Counted from the stretch's first letter, positions 25,095 to 37,264 are shown. The stretch: 64,000 nucleotides of DNA from Aselliscus stoliczkanus (GCA_033961575.1 CM066730.1:151369523-151433522); one strand, 5' to 3'. The notes: generated from the sequence alone by a model not told the origin. A program made the numbers and translations.

Positions 25095-25260
25095 AACAGT
25101 GGAAGGAACACTGGTTTGGGAGCCTGATTAACCATGATGGTTCAAGTTGCAGCTCTAGCTGTGTGTCCTGAGGAAAAGGGTTTAACCTCTATGTGTTTCA
25201 ATCTCTTCATTTGTAAGTATTTAGTCTAAATAGTTGTGGGGGGATTAAATAAAATAATTA
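25095..25260 (+). repeat. MIR relic
   Basis: MIR-like order: GGAACACTGGTTTGGGAGCC, GGTTCAAGTTGCAGCTCTAG, AACCTCTATGTGTTTC, then GGGGATTAAATAAAATAATT. A short antisense L2 piece (GTATTGTGCCAGG) follows to about 25400. Confidence 0.8.
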
Positions 25261-26099
25261 CTTCATCCAGCAAACATTTGCTGTTTTCCTTCTCTGGACC
25301 AGGTATTGTGCCAGGTAGCTGGAGACACCCTGAAAGGCAGTCTGGAGAAAAATAGGCAGAAAGCATGGGATCAACAGTAGAATCTCATAGTCCCAATTTA
25401 ATACGTTTACTACATTGATGCACACAGTAAGTGTTCAGTAAGTACTCGTCTACACTTGCTGCCCTTGCCAAATCCCACCATGTGACACATACTATTATAG
25501 ATCAGCAATAAATATGTATCAAATTCTTATACACGACTGGTCATTGCAGGTAATCAGGACCACTAGTCCTCTCTGCTGGCTGGTACACAGAAGGGTTACT
25601 TCCGTATAAATCTGCTCCCCATCCCTGCTTAGCTCAGGAGAATCTGACAGCCTCTCAGACACACTCAAAGCATAGCAGGTCCCAAAACCTCTGTTGGTCT
25701 ACGGGAGCTCACCCCAACAGAGCTCAGGGACAGTGAACCCTACTCCTGGTCCTGACATGCCTTCTCTCTCACCTCTCACTCAAGCCCAGAGCAATGAGTG
25801 TTTGGGGGTCCTGCCTGAGTATGCAGATATTCCCAGGCCCACCAGGGCCCCTCAGGTACATCCTGTGAGCAGCTGGTTGGTAATGGCTGGTTACGCTTTG
25901 CATGGGGAAAGGTAGATGCTAATACCAGAACCTCCTGTGAAGCCAGGTCTTCGGCGCTGGGATAACAGTGTGGCAGAGGAGGCTCAGCTGGGAGCACACA
26001 CTGTCTGGCCACAGCTGATGCTGACTCTAGAAGGACAGGGGAGCCAATGGATGTCTGGGGCCCAGAGAGAGGGCAGCCTCCAAAGGCACCAACTGTCAC

Positions 26100-26650
26100 A
26101 TCAGAATTGAATGAGTCCCCAGAGCTCAACGATGGACTGCAGCCAGGAGGACAAGAGTGGAGTCCAATGTCTAGCCACTTGAGTGACCAGCGAGGTTCCT
26201 ATGGCTGCTGCAGGAGGAGGTGACTGCCAGGCCCATTCCATCAGTAAGGGGTCAACTGGCTGAAGGGCCCCAGTGAGGAGGTGGGCACCAATGAGGGGAG
26301 AGCCTCCCCATGGGATCAGATAGGCAAAGCTGAGGGAGGCCTCAGATGCAGCAGCCACCCGCTCAATGCCACCCAACAGGCTGATGTAGGAACATGGAAG
26401 AGAGAACCTGGAGGTAAATAAGATTGTATGTCTGCAAGCAAGAAGCTGTGCTCACCCTTGTGCAGCTGAGCAAGCCCTGTTGACCCGCTGGCTGTGGCGC
26501 CAGGCCCTGCTGGGGTGGGGCTCTCTTTGGTCTGGCCTTTCTCCTCTCCTTCCTCCTCACCAACTGGACCGCAGCCAACTGCTGGCTTAGGTGAGCTTAG
26601 CTGGGAGGTGTCAGCTCCTTTTATTTCTGATTTAGACTCTCCAGGTGTCA
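26100..26650 (-). pseudogene. Unrecognised coding-like stretch, possibly a broken retrocopy
   Basis: Two minus-strand frames of about 111 and 91 codons overlap around 26320-26380. They read like one protein interrupted by a frameshift: a charged Gly/Glu-rich start, then segments such as FLLADIQSYLPPGSLFHVP and SFAYLIPWGGSPLIGAHLL. I cannot name a parent gene. No poly-A tail, flanking duplication or exon signals were found. It may be chance. Confidence 0.2.
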
Positions 26651-26885
26651 CACTCCTAAAACTGCCTCCACTTGGACCGGTGTTCTGTTTGGGTGCCTCT
26701 CTGGTACAGGCCTAAGAGCGTGGGATGTGGGCGCCATTGTGCAGATGGCCTGCAATCCTGGCCCTACCAGTGTGACCCCCTGCCAGCGATTTCACTCCTC
26801 CTTGGTTTGGGTTCCCTCAAGTGTAACCCAAGGCCCATCTTGTAGATGAAATGTGATGTCTTGATTCTAAGGTATTTTTAAGTTG

Positions 26886-27001
26886 GAGATTTGTTATTTT
26901 TTTTGAGGACAGTGTCCCTGGCCCTCATAAGTGGAACCCGAACCGGGGCCGCTGGCTTCGCAAGCCAGCGCTTAACCGCCGCGCCACTGGGCCGGCCCTA
27001 G
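26886..27001 (-). mobile_element. Short tRNA-only SINE (family C)
   Basis: The minus strand is GGGCCGGCCCAGTGGCGCGG, a B box GGTTCGGGTTCCAC, then GGCCAGGGACACTGTCCTC, directly followed by A-rich sequence. There is no SINE body. The 15-bp duplication GGTATTTTTAAGTTG flanks it (26871-26885 and 27002-27016). Confidence 0.9.
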
Positions 27002-27439
27002 GGTATTTTTAAGTTGAAAAGTCTGTCAACTGAGTGTTGCTACATTCTAGTCACGGTGAATTAATTTCCTTCTGGCCCTGAGAAGAGCCCTCATTTCCTT
27101 GGCATGTTCCTTCTTCCAGGTCCTCCTCCCTTCCCCTTTGCTTGGCTAACTTCCCCCAGTCCTAAAGTCAGAAGAATTCACCCCTCTGCATCTCCACTGC
27201 CACCATGTTGGTTCCAGCAGTTGTCCTCTAACATGTGGTCAGCCAGTGTCCTCCTCACTGGTCCCCCTGCCTCCACTGTTGGGTCCCTCAATCAATGCTC
27301 CAGCCAGATACCTGAGTGAACTTGAAAATCAGACACAGCCCTTGGCTCCATGGAACTGAGAGCCTAGCCGGAGCGGCAGCCTCAGACAACTGACCAGATG
27401 TGTTACAGTGAGCGTTAAGAAAGAAAACAATATGGCGAG

Positions 27440-27700
27440 TGTAATTTAGATGGGGTCGGGGAGGGATCAGGGACTGTCTTTCTGAGGAAGTGACATTTCA
27501 GCTCCCATCTGAAGGATGAGTAGAAGTTCACTGAGTGAGGTGTGGGGCCAAAAGCATTTCAGGCATACAAAACAGTATGTGGAAAGACCTGGAGGCAGGT
27601 AAGAACTTGGTCTTCTACAGGAACTGAAAGGTCAGTGTGTCCAGGGCTTGGGAAATGGTAAGGAGTGACTCTTGGTGTCTCAGCACTGCCCTCTGGACCG
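27440..27700 (-). repeat. L2 LINE fragment, antisense
   Basis: Reverse-complement L2 cues: GAGGAAGTGACATTTCAGCT, CTGAAGGATGAGTAGAAGTTC and TGGAAAGACCTGGAGGCAGG. No gene features are visible in 27.0-28.9 kb. Confidence 0.65.
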
Positions 27701-28912
27701 TGCCTACAAGACTCTGCACCATTTGGCCCCGTTGACCTTCCCATTTGGACCTCCACCTCATTCGGAGTCCGTTTCTTTTGCAAAGGTAAAGCCAAGAGGC
27801 TCGTTTGGAATGAAGTCTGAGTCCCAGCAGAGCCCATCTACCCAGCATGATAATCTAGTGGGCTGTTGTTTTAGTGAATGAATCTCTCAGGGGTTGCCTG
27901 ATTTTTTTTCCTGTTCCTTGGGCCTGGTTTCTCAGAGAACACACTGGTCTGGAGGGGATAAGCTGGCCACTGTGATGGGGTGTGGGCTGGGGGAATTGCT
28001 AAGGAGAGACAGTCCCATGTACACTGTCCTTTGTGGCCTCCGTCCTGTGCCTTTCTTCTGCTATCTCCAGCCCTCAGGAGAGCCTTGCCAAGTGTGACAG
28101 CCATGTCTCACCTCTCACTGGGGAAACTAACCCAAGAACAGTGGCCAGAGTTGGGGAATACCAGGTTGAGGGAGTTGGGGAGATACCAGGTTTTAGATAG
28201 CCAGCAGGGACCAGCAGGGACTGGGGGCTTAAATATTTATTATTTGGGTGTTAGAAGAAGGGTGCTTGGCATCTGCAGGTGGGAGAATACAGGGATATCT
28301 GAGTATATTGCTTTGCTGTTTAGTGCATAAAGCTGTCTTTTCTGGTATATGTAGCTAGGTTGCCCAATATGGGACCCAGAGGATCAGGTGTACCCTAGAA
28401 ATGGAGGAGTGCGCAGGGCCCCGTGGAACAAAGATGACAAGTCTAGAGTGGCATGGAAGTAAGAGAAATAAGGACAGAGCTCTGCTTATGGTTCTAACAA
28501 CAGGGTCAGCAGACGAAGGAGACTGAGGGAGAACTACAGTAACTTTGCCACGTTCATCATTTTACTCTCATCTTCACACAGATATAAAATCCTCAGAAAG
28601 CCTCATGAGGTTTCATAAAGAAGAAAATGTAGGAGGCTTTGTCTGGCCCTGACTTCGCTGGCAGAGAAAAAAGCCAAGTCAGAAGTGCAGGCGGTGATAC
28701 TTAAAAGTGGGAGCAGGCAGCCCATCCTTGAGGCCCAGAGAAGAAAGGGGGCAGCAGGAAGCCAGCTCTAAGTTGGGTACGATTTCTGCAGGGACAGGCA
28801 GCTGTGGCTTTGCATGAACTAGAGCCCCCCAACCTTCAGCGTTCCCTCTTTCCCTCCCCACTTCCTCAGCTCCCTGGCTAGGCAGAGTTGGACACAGTTG
28901 TAGGCAAACATT

Positions 28913-28918
28913 TTTATT
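28913..28918 (-). terminator. CFAP57: Poly(A) signal of CFAP57
   Basis: AATAAA on the minus strand, 169 nt past the CFAP57 stop codon. It predicts a short 3' UTR of roughly 190 nt. Confidence 0.65.
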
Positions 28919-29086
28919 CCAATCTTGTCCCAAATACCCCAGGGCAGGAAAAAGCCTGGTGAAATCAATGCTGCTGGAACTGCAGCCGAGAGTTGGCCTG
29001 GGGACAGATGCACAGTGCTTCTTCTAGTGTGGCTGGACATGGCTCACCAGAGGGGGTCACTTGGTCTGCATCTCAGAATCCACTTT

Positions 29087-29271
29087 TTACTCAACGAGGG
29101 ATGGAAGATTAATTCCAGCAATGGGGTGGAACCCTGGGACCTGCTCTTGTTCTTGGATCTGGTCTCTGAGGCGCTGGATTTCTAGACGTTGCATTTCAAG
29201 AATTCTCCCAATTTCTTCTTGCTCATTTAGTCTTCTGGTGGGAGCGATGCTGACAGTGTCTTTGCTGGGCA
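29087..29271 (-). CDS. CFAP57: CFAP57 last coding exon
   Basis: It follows the acceptor TGTCCCTTACAG (AG at 29273-29272) and begins with two bases that complete a Val codon (phase 1). It encodes [19 protein letters not shown], then a short heptad stretch [14 protein letters not shown], and stops at TAA (29089-29087). In-frame sequence beyond the stop continues KVDSEMQTK to a TGA, which resembles the tail of longer orthologues. Confidence 0.93.
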
Positions 29272-29379
29272 CTGTAAGGGACAGAGCAGGACTAATGTGG
29301 GCCTGTCCTTGGACTGCTGCAAAGCTTTTTTGAAACCAGCTTATCTGCCCTTCCTCCTTCCCTGCCCCCCTCAAACTTT

Positions 29380-30360
29380 TATTGACCGCCTACTATGGGA
29401 TAGACAATCCCAGATGCTAGGGATTCAGAGATAACCCATTTCACTCTCTAGCAGAGATGGAGTAATAAAGAGACATACTTCAGAGTGATAGACAAATCCT
29501 GAGCAAGCCCTCAGCCCAGCCCCTCTCCTGAGCCCCCCAGTCTGCCTGCCCTGAGGGCCCCCTCTAATGTAGGCTGCTCATTCTCCCATTCCCCACACCC
29601 CAAGCAGATGGCACTGTCCTGTTGACCTAGGTGGGCTTCCAAACGGCTGGTCTTCCTCCTCAGGCAAAACCCTTGCTCCTGGAGACAGACTCTTCCCTAC
29701 CCCTCCTGGAGTGGCTACTCATTCACATTCCTTGAGGACATCCCCTGTGACTCGCAGTCATCCTCAGGTGCTGCCATCCTGAGCAATGCTGGTGTCCCTG
29801 AGGGTCCAGGGCTCATCCCATTACCTAGCCTCACAAAGCTAGACTCTCAGCATCCATGTCCTTGGCTTCCACGCCATGCCAGCACCCACTCCTGTGGCCT
29901 CCCCTCCCGTATCACACCCAGGACTCTGCGTCTTTTAAATCTTTCAATCTTGTACTCCATTCTCCCATCACAACCTCTCTGACTGCCTTGTGCTCAAGAC
30001 ACTTGTTCTTTGACAGAATTTAAACCTCTTCTTCCTAAACATCTCCATTTTTTACCTACCAAATGGTTTCCTTTTAGATTCACTCCCTTTTCGGTCCATT
30101 TAGACCCAGTTGGAAACAGTGAGTTTTGAGCACCACTTTCTTGCAGCACCTTAGGTGCTCTAGATGCCCTATCCTTCTGCGCCCAGGCACCCTGAGATAA
30201 TCCAGGCATCCTGGGCCTCTGCTTTTACACCTGGCCTAACACAGGCTACGGAAAAGGTAACATATGAGACTCAAATTCTTGGTTTCCAATCCCAGGTGGA
30301 CTTTATAGTCAGCAAGCTCACTTATTCCCAACTTCAACCCCTACCTCCTCTCCCAGACTC
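29380..30360. other. CFAP57 last intron, left part: weak L2 only
   Basis: A short L2-like antisense end (TTTTATTGACCGCCTACTATG) lies at 29375-29480. The remainder is unremarkable C/T-rich sequence with no exon-like open frame. Confidence 0.5.
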
Positions 30361-31022
30361 TTTAAAAAAAATTGTGGTAAAATATGTATAACATAAAACT
30401 TACCATCTAAGCCACTTTAATCATATAGTTTAGTAGTGTTAAGTACATTCACATCGTTGTGCAACCAACCTCCAGAACTCTTATTTTGCAAAACTGAAAC
30501 TCTGTATTCGTTAAACAACTCTCCCTTCCCCTCTCTCCCAGCTCCTGACAACCACCAGTCTACGTTCTGTCTCTTAGTATTTCACTACTCTAGGCACCTC
30601 AGATAAGTGGAATCATACAGTGTTTGTCTTTTTGTTACTGGCTTATTTCACTTAGTATGATATCAAGGTTCATCTATGTTGTATTATATGTCAAAATTTC
30701 CTTTTGAGGGCTGAATAATATTCTATTGTATGTATGTATCACATTTTGTTTATCCATTCATCTGTCGATGGACATTTAGGTTGTTCCACCTTTGGCTACT
30801 GTGAATAATGCTGCTCTGAACATGGGTGTACAAATATCTCTTTGAAACCCTGCTTTCAGCTCTTTTGGGTATATACACAGAAGTGGAATTTCTGGTTTAT
30901 ATGGTAATTCTATTTTTAATTTTTTGAGGAAATGCCATATAGTTTTCAGTAGAGGCTATGCCATTTTACATTCCCACCAATAGTACACTAGGTTTCCAAT
31001 TTCTCCAGATCTTGCCAACACT

Positions 31023-31029
31023 TGCTATT

Positions 31030-31072
<43 letters not shown>

Positions 31073-31082
31073 TTTGGGATTT
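31023..31082. repeat. (TTTA)n microsatellite at a SINE tail
   Basis: About eleven TTTA units make up the expanded A-rich tail of the adjacent antisense SINE. Confidence 0.93.
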
Positions 31083-31519
31083 GGGGGAGGGGAACAGTGT
31101 TGGGGAATCTGGGGTGGAGAACAGACAAGTTGCTGTCCTTTTGGTCTTCAGACTAGTTGTGGAGGACGTCGCTTCACTGGACCATGTTGGTATTATCATT
31201 GCGCTCTTCCTGGGTGAGGCAGTAGCTCGCTGATCATTGGAAGCCACTCACGGCGGCTCACGGCAGCACACGCCGGCTGCCAGCCGCTCTCACTGGCTGC
31301 CAGACACTCACAGTAGCTCACGGCAGCCCACTGCAGCCCCACTGCAGCCTATGCCATTGCCGGCGACTCATGGCAGCCCAGCTCCAGGTCGAGCTGTTCA
31401 CCATCTTAGCTATAGAGGGCGCAGCATCACTGGCCCATGTGGGATCTGAACGCGCGACTCTGTTGCTCAGAGCCCACATTCCCAAGCCAACTCTTAACCA
31501 ACGAGCCACTCGGCCGGCC
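31036..31519 (-). mobile_element. tRNA-derived SINE, family B (mosaic)
   Basis: The body and tail match family A, but the head, next to GGCCGGCCGAGTGGCTCGTT on minus, reads with GAGCAACAGAGTCGCG and CCCACATGGGCCAGTGATG, like family 2. It is flanked by TGCTATTTTATTT on both sides (31023-31035 and 31520-31532). Confidence 0.88.
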
Positions 31520-32666
31520 TGCTATTTTATTTTTTGGTTTTGTTTAGTTTATTTTTATAGCCATCATAATGGGTGTGAGGTAGTATTTCATTGTGGTTTT
31601 GATTTGCATTTCTCTAATGATTAGTAACATTGAGCATCTTTTCATGTGCTTGTTGGCCATGTGTACATCTTCATTGGAGAAATGAAGTCTTTTGTCCATT
31701 TTTCAATCTCTTCTTTTTTTGGTTGTTGAATTATAGAAGTTATTTATATATTCTAGATATCAATCCTTTATCAGATATATGGTTTACAGATATTTTTCTC
31801 CTATTTTGTGGATTGTCTTTTCACTCTTGTAAAAAGTGTTCTTTGATGCACAACAGTTTTAAATTTTGATTCTTTTTCCTTTGTTGCCTGTGCTTTTGAT
31901 GTCATATCTAAGAAATTATTGCCAAATCCCATGACATAAGCTTTCCCCCTGTATTTTCTTCCACAGGTTTTATAATTGCAGCTCTTACATTTAGGTCTTT
32001 GATCAATTTTGAGTTAATTTTTGAATATAAGGTAAGGGTCCAACTTTATTCCACTGCATTATGGATATCCTATTTTCCCAGTATCGTTTGTTGAAAAGAT
32101 TGTCTTTTCCCTATTGAACAGTCTTGGCATCCATGTTGAAAGTCATATGACCATGTATGTCAGGGTTTATTTCCTGGCTCTCTATTCTATTCTGTTGAGC
32201 TATATGTCTGTTTTTATGCCAGTATCGCACCATTTTGGTTCCATAGCTTTGCAGTAAGTTTTGAAATCAGTGTGAGTGTGAGCCCTCCAACTTTGTTCTT
32301 TTCAAGATTGTTGTGGTATTTGAAGTAACTTGAGATTCGATATGAAATTCAGGATAGATTTTCTATTTCTGCCAAAAAACACCATTGAGCTTTTGATAGG
32401 TATTACATTGAATTGGTAGATTGCTTAGGGAGTGCTGACATCTTAACAATATTAAGTCTTCCAGTTCATGAACATGAAATGTTTTTCCATTTATTGGTGT
32501 CTTCTTTAATTTCTTTCAGCAGTGTTTTGTACTTCTCAATATAAATGTCTTTTGCCTTCTTGGTTAAGATTATTCCTAAGTGTTTTATTCTTTTTGATGC
32601 TATTGTAAATGGAATTGTTTTCTTTTTTTTTTTCAGTGGTACCAACAAATTAAATAGTTTTATTTT

Positions 32667-33128
32667 ATTTATTTATTTTAAAAAAAGATTTTATTGGGGA
32701 ATTGGGGGAGGGGAACAGTGTTCGGGAATCGGGGAAGGGGAACAGACAAGTTGCTGTCTTTTTTTTTGTTCTTCAGTCTAGTTGCGGAGGATGTTGCTTC
32801 ACTGGCCCTTGTTGGTATTGTCATTGCACTCTTCCTGGATGAGGCAGATGGGTCACCGGCCTCTGGATGGTCGCTCATCGTGGCTATTGGCAGCTCGCGT
32901 TGGCTGCTGGCCGCTCACGCTGGCTGCCGGCCGCTCACTGTAGCCCATGGCAGCCCACTGCAGCAGGGGCTGCAGCCTACACTGTTGCCGGGGCTCGCAC
33001 AGCCCAGCTCCAGGTGGAGCCGCCATCAGCTGCAGAGGGCAGTGTCGCTGGCCCTCATATGTGGGATCTGAACTGGGGCCGCTGGCGTCCCAAACCAGCT
33101 CCCAACCAATGCGCCACTGGGCCGGCCC
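32667..33128 (-). mobile_element. tRNA-derived SINE, family A
   Basis: Complete family A copy with two 20-bp body units. It is flanked by TAAATAGTTTTATTTT (32651-32666 and 33129-33144), nested near the 3' end of the younger L1. Confidence 0.93.
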
Positions 33129-34046
33129 TAAATAGTTTTATTTTTAATATTTCCTTCCACATTTAAGTTCATGATCTACTTTGTGTTAATTTTTAAAAAC
33201 ATTTTTATTAAAATATAGCTAACATATAATATTACATTAGTTTCAGGTGTACATTATAGTTATTCAACAGTACCCACCAGGCACTATACAGAGGTATTAC
33301 TACATTATTGATTATATTCCCTATGCTAAGAAGTGATCACCAGCAACCATCTGACACTGTACCACACTATCACAATATTATTGATCTTCCCCCCTTTTTA
33401 ATTTTCCAATTAGAGTTGACATTCAATATTATTTTATATTCATTTCAAGTGTATAGCATAGTGGTTAGACATTTATATAATTTAGGAAGTGCTCCCTCTG
33501 ACCAGTGCCACCTGGCACTATACATAGTTAATGTGGCCAATATATTCCCTATACTTTACATCCCCATGACTATTTTGTACCTACCAATTTGTATTTCTTA
33601 ATCTCTTCACCTTTTTCACCCTGCCCCCAACCCTCCTCCCATCTATCACCCCAACAAATCTAGTACCCATCTGTACCATACACAGTTATTACAATATTAT
33701 TGACTATATTCCTTAGGCTATACCCTACATTCCCATGACTACTGTGTAACAACCAATTTGTACTTCTTAATTCCTTCCCCCTTTTCACCCACCCTCTCAA
33801 CTCCCTCCCATCAAAATGTTCTCTGTATCTATGAATTTGTTTCTGTTTTGTTTATTTGTTCTTTAGATTCCACTTATAAGTGAAATCATATGACATTTGT
33901 CTTTCACTGTCTGACTTATTACACTCAGCATAGTACCCTCTAGTTTCATCCATGTTGTCACAGATGGTAAGATTTCCTTTTTTTTCACAGCTGAGTATGT
34001 ATATATGTACTACCCCTTCTTTATCCATTCATCCATTCAGGGACAC

Positions 34047-34406
34047 TCAAGTTGGCTTCATAATTTGGGTTGTGTAAATAATTCTGCAATGAACATATGG
34101 ATGAGCATATCCCCTTGAAGTAACATTTTGGATTTGTTTGGATAAATACCCAGAAGTGGGATTACTAGGTCCTTCTTTGTCTTTTGTTATAGTCTTTGTT
34201 TCAATGTCCATTTTGTCTGGTATAAGTACTGTACTGTTAATCCAGAGTTTTGTTTGTTTGTTTCCATTTTCATGAAATATCTTTTTCCATCCCTTTCCTT
34301 TCAGTCTGTGTGTGTCTTTCGCTCTGAAGTGTGTCTCTTGTAGGCAGCATATGTAAGGGTCTTGTTTTCTTATCCATTCAGCCCTCCTATCTTTTGATTG
34401 GAGCAT
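34047..34406 (-). pseudogene. L1 ORF2 endonuclease-domain remnant
   Basis: The minus frame contains EWIRKQDPYICCLQETHF and KGWKKIFHENGN, typical of the start of L1 ORF2p (endonuclease domain), then degenerates. It is a retrotransposon fragment and not a host gene. Confidence 0.93.
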
Positions 34407-34437
34407 TTAATCCATCTCCATTGAAAGTAATTGTTGA

Positions 34438-34509
34438 AAAATGTATAACTATTGCACTGTGTTGTACATCTGAAACTAATTAAAAATAAATAAATAAATT
34501 AAAAAAAAA
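34438..34509 (+). mobile_element. Very short L1 3' end insertion, sense
   Basis: A 72-bp piece containing GCACTGTGTTGTACATCTGA, then AACTAAT and an A-rich tail, is a severely 5'-truncated L1. Flanks carry a perfect 15-bp duplication GAAAGTAATTGTTGA (34423-34437 and 34510-34524). It sits inside the antisense younger L1. Confidence 0.88.
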
Positions 34510-35686
34510 GAAAGTAATTGTTGATAGGTAAGTAGTTATTGCCATTTTACTATTCATATTTTTTTTTCATCTTAAAAAAGTCCAAGATTTCTTGCAATAT
34601 TGTTTTGTTGGTGATGAACTCCTTTAGCTTTTTCTTGTCCGGGAAGCTATTTCTCATTTGATTCTAAATGCTTTGCTGGGTAGAGTAACCTTGGTTGTAG
34701 GTGTTTGCTTTGTACCACTTTGAATATTTCCTGCCAATCCCTTCTGGCCTGCAAAGTTTCTATTGAGAAGTTAGCTGACAGTTTTAATGGGGCTCCCTTG
34801 TAGGTAACTAACTGCTTTTCTCTTGTTGCTTTTAAGATTCTTTGTCTTTAACCTTTGGCATTTAAATTATGATTTGTCTTGGTGTTGGCCTCTGCGTTCA
34901 TCTTGTTTTGGCCTCTCTGTGCTTCCTGGGCTTGTTTATCTATTTCCTTCATCAGGTTATGGAAGTTTCCTGTCATTAATTCTTCAAATAGATTTTCAAT
35001 TCCTTTCTCACTCTCTTCTCCTTCTGGTACTCCTATAATGCGAATGTTGGTATGTTTGATTGTCCCAGAGGCCCCTTAAACTCTCCTCAATTTTTTGGAT
35101 TCTTTTTTCTTTTGCTGTTCTGATTGGGTGTCTGCTACTTGTCTGGGTTCCGCGAAACTTTGAGAGAAACTAGGAAAGTCTGCAACATGAGCTAAGGCAG
35201 GTGGTTTGTAAAAAAAAAGCCAGGGGAAGTCACTTGGGTGTGCTCAAAAGTTGGGTGGGCAGGGTTGCAAATCACCAGGGCATGGCCAACACATGGCAGA
35301 GACTCACATATGGCGGCCTCCTGTGTCTGCATGCTGGGAAGAAGGAGGGGTTAACAAAGAAACAATGACCACCAGTTCCTCCGTCCAGGACAGTACTTCC
35401 CCTCCAGCCAGTTCCCCACCATTTGTCCCTGCCACCTTTTCACCTGCTGCCCCAGTACTGGAGCTCAGAGTCAGTCCTTGTGTGGTCACTGTTAAGAGGA
35501 GCGCTGGGACTCCAGCTGCCCTCCATCTCACTCAGTCATAATCTCTGATGGTTTTTACAAGCAGAAATTATGGGGACTTCTCTCCCTGGCACTGGAACCC
35601 TGGGCTGGTGTGGGGCTGGAACCTCTTGCTCCTGGGGTGGGTGGGTGGGGGGTGGGAAACCTCCGCAGCCAAGATATCCTCTCGGT

Positions 35687-36175
35687 TGTTTTTTTTTTTA
35701 AGATTTTGTTGGGGAATTGGGGGAGGGGAACAGTGTTGGGGAATCGGGGAAGGGGAACAGATAAGTTGCTGTCCTTTTTGTTCTTCAGTCTAGTAGTGGA
35801 GGACATCGCTTCACTGGCCCATGTTGGTACTGTGATCATTATGCTGTTCCCGGCTGAGGCAGATCGGTCGCTGGCCATTGGACGGCCGCTCACAGCAGCT
35901 CAGGGCAGCTCTCGTCAGCTCCTGCCAGCTGCCGGTCACTCACGCTGGTTGCTGGCCACTCACAGTAGCTCATGATAGCCCAATACAGCCCACTGCAGCC
36001 TACGCCATCACTGGCAACTCATGGCAGCCCAGCTCGAGGTCAATCTGTTGTTCACCATCTTAGCTGTAGAGGGCACAGTGTCACTGGCCCATGTGGGTAC
36101 TGAACCAGTGGCCCTGTTGTTCAGAGCTCGTGCTCTTAAGCTAACTGTTAACCAACTGAGCCACTTGGCCAGCCC
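35687..36175 (-). mobile_element. tRNA-derived SINE, family B (mosaic)
   Basis: The minus head reads GGGCTGGCCAAGTGGCTCAG, GAGCTCTGAACAACAGGG and CCCACATGGGCCAGTGACAC, then a family A body with a GCTAAGATGGTGAACAACAG insert. Flanking duplication is unclear. Confidence 0.88.
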
Positions 36176-36431
36176 TTCCTCCTGATTTTTAATGGTCAAA
36201 TGCAGGTGTAGGACCAGCCCATTCTGTATCTCTGCCCCTCCTACCAGTCTCAAGGTGGCTTCTTCTGCATGTCCTTAGTTGTAGGGCTTCGGTTTAGCAG
36301 GATTTTAGTCAATTCTCAGTGATGGTTGTTTTGTAGTTTGGTTGTAATTTTGATGTGGTCATAAGAGAAGGTAATTACAGCATTTACCTACTTTGCCATC
36401 TTGACCAGAACTCCCCTGGAATTGTTTTCTT

Positions 36432-36960
36432 AATTTCCTTTTTGCGTTGTCCTTCTTAGTGCATAAAAAATGCAACTGATTTTTGTGTGTTGACTTTGTA
36501 TTTTGTAATTGGAATTTTTGATCCTTTGCATGAAACCTCCTCCCATCTTTTTTAAAAGTTTGGAAGACTTTATTTTTTCTTTGTATTCTGGAGTTCTGAA
36601 ATTTCATGATGAGGGACCTGGTGAGAGTCTATTTTTAACCATTGTATTGGATGCTAGGTAGATCTAATAGCTTCTTAAAGATTTTCCCTCTGTTTTCAGC
36701 CCCATCTTTACCCCCACTTCCAGAGATGTTGGCTTTTGCTAATTCCTGAGCCTTTTGGAAGTTCCATCATGTTCATTAGGTATCCTCTAGTATTCCCACT
36801 TCTGGCTTAGGAGTCAGGTTTTTTTGTGCTTATGTAGTCAGTTACCATTCATGTATCCATTTTCCAGCTTTCAAAATTTTTTCTCTTGTTTCCTTTTGGG
36901 TTTTCTTTGATCTTATGGTTTATTTATGCCATTGTAGTAGATTTTCAATTAACCATCTTT
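36432..36960 (-). mobile_element. Older L1 LINE, continuation after the nested L1
   Basis: Antisense L1 text resumes exactly after the duplicated GGAATTGTTTTCTT: TTCTTAGTGCATAAAAAATGC and AACTGATTTTTGTGTGTTGAC. It fades near 36.96 kb. Confidence 0.8.
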
Positions 36961-37264
36961 AATTAGAAGTTCTAATGATATGGTTTTAATAATTGAAAAC
37001 AAGCAGGTGTATCTATTAGACCTGTTAGTTAATTATGTGAATGAAAACTTAATAATAAATGCTGCTAAAACTAAAATGATGGTTTGGGGATAGCAACCTC
37101 TCCTGTTTGGATAAAGAGTTCTTAAAAACCAACTGAATGGTCAATTCATTAAACTTGAGGTGGTATATCTTGAGCTAACTTGCCTTGGTGGGTCCATGTT
37201 CAAAATCAGAGGTCAGGCTTAAGTTCTTTATGATCAAGGTACACAATTGGTAGAACCCGACTTT

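Larger units (their letters stand above)
30365..32624 (-). mobile_element. Older L1 LINE, antisense, 3' portion
   Basis: Antisense L1 text includes TGAATAATATTCTATTGTATG, GGACATTTAGGTTGTTCC, GGGTATATACACAGAAGTGG and TTGATTTGCATTTCTCTAATG. It is interrupted by a SINE at 31036-31519 and continues past a younger L1 from 36432. Coding frames are broken; this is a dead copy inside a CFAP57 intron. Confidence 0.88.
32625..36417 (-). mobile_element. Younger L1 LINE, antisense, inserted into the older L1
   Basis: It is bounded by the duplication GGAATTGTTTTCTT (32611-32624 and 36418-36431). A T run at the left is its poly-A tail; the right end carries the 5' UTR start, which on minus reads GGAGTTCTGGTCAAGATGGC-like. 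The content is 5' UTR, ORF1 region, a broken ORF2 endonuclease start (see 34047-34406) and a 3' UTR with repeated TATTGATTATATTCC-type units. It is about 2.7 kb without the two SINEs, so it is internally deleted. Confidence 0.85.
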
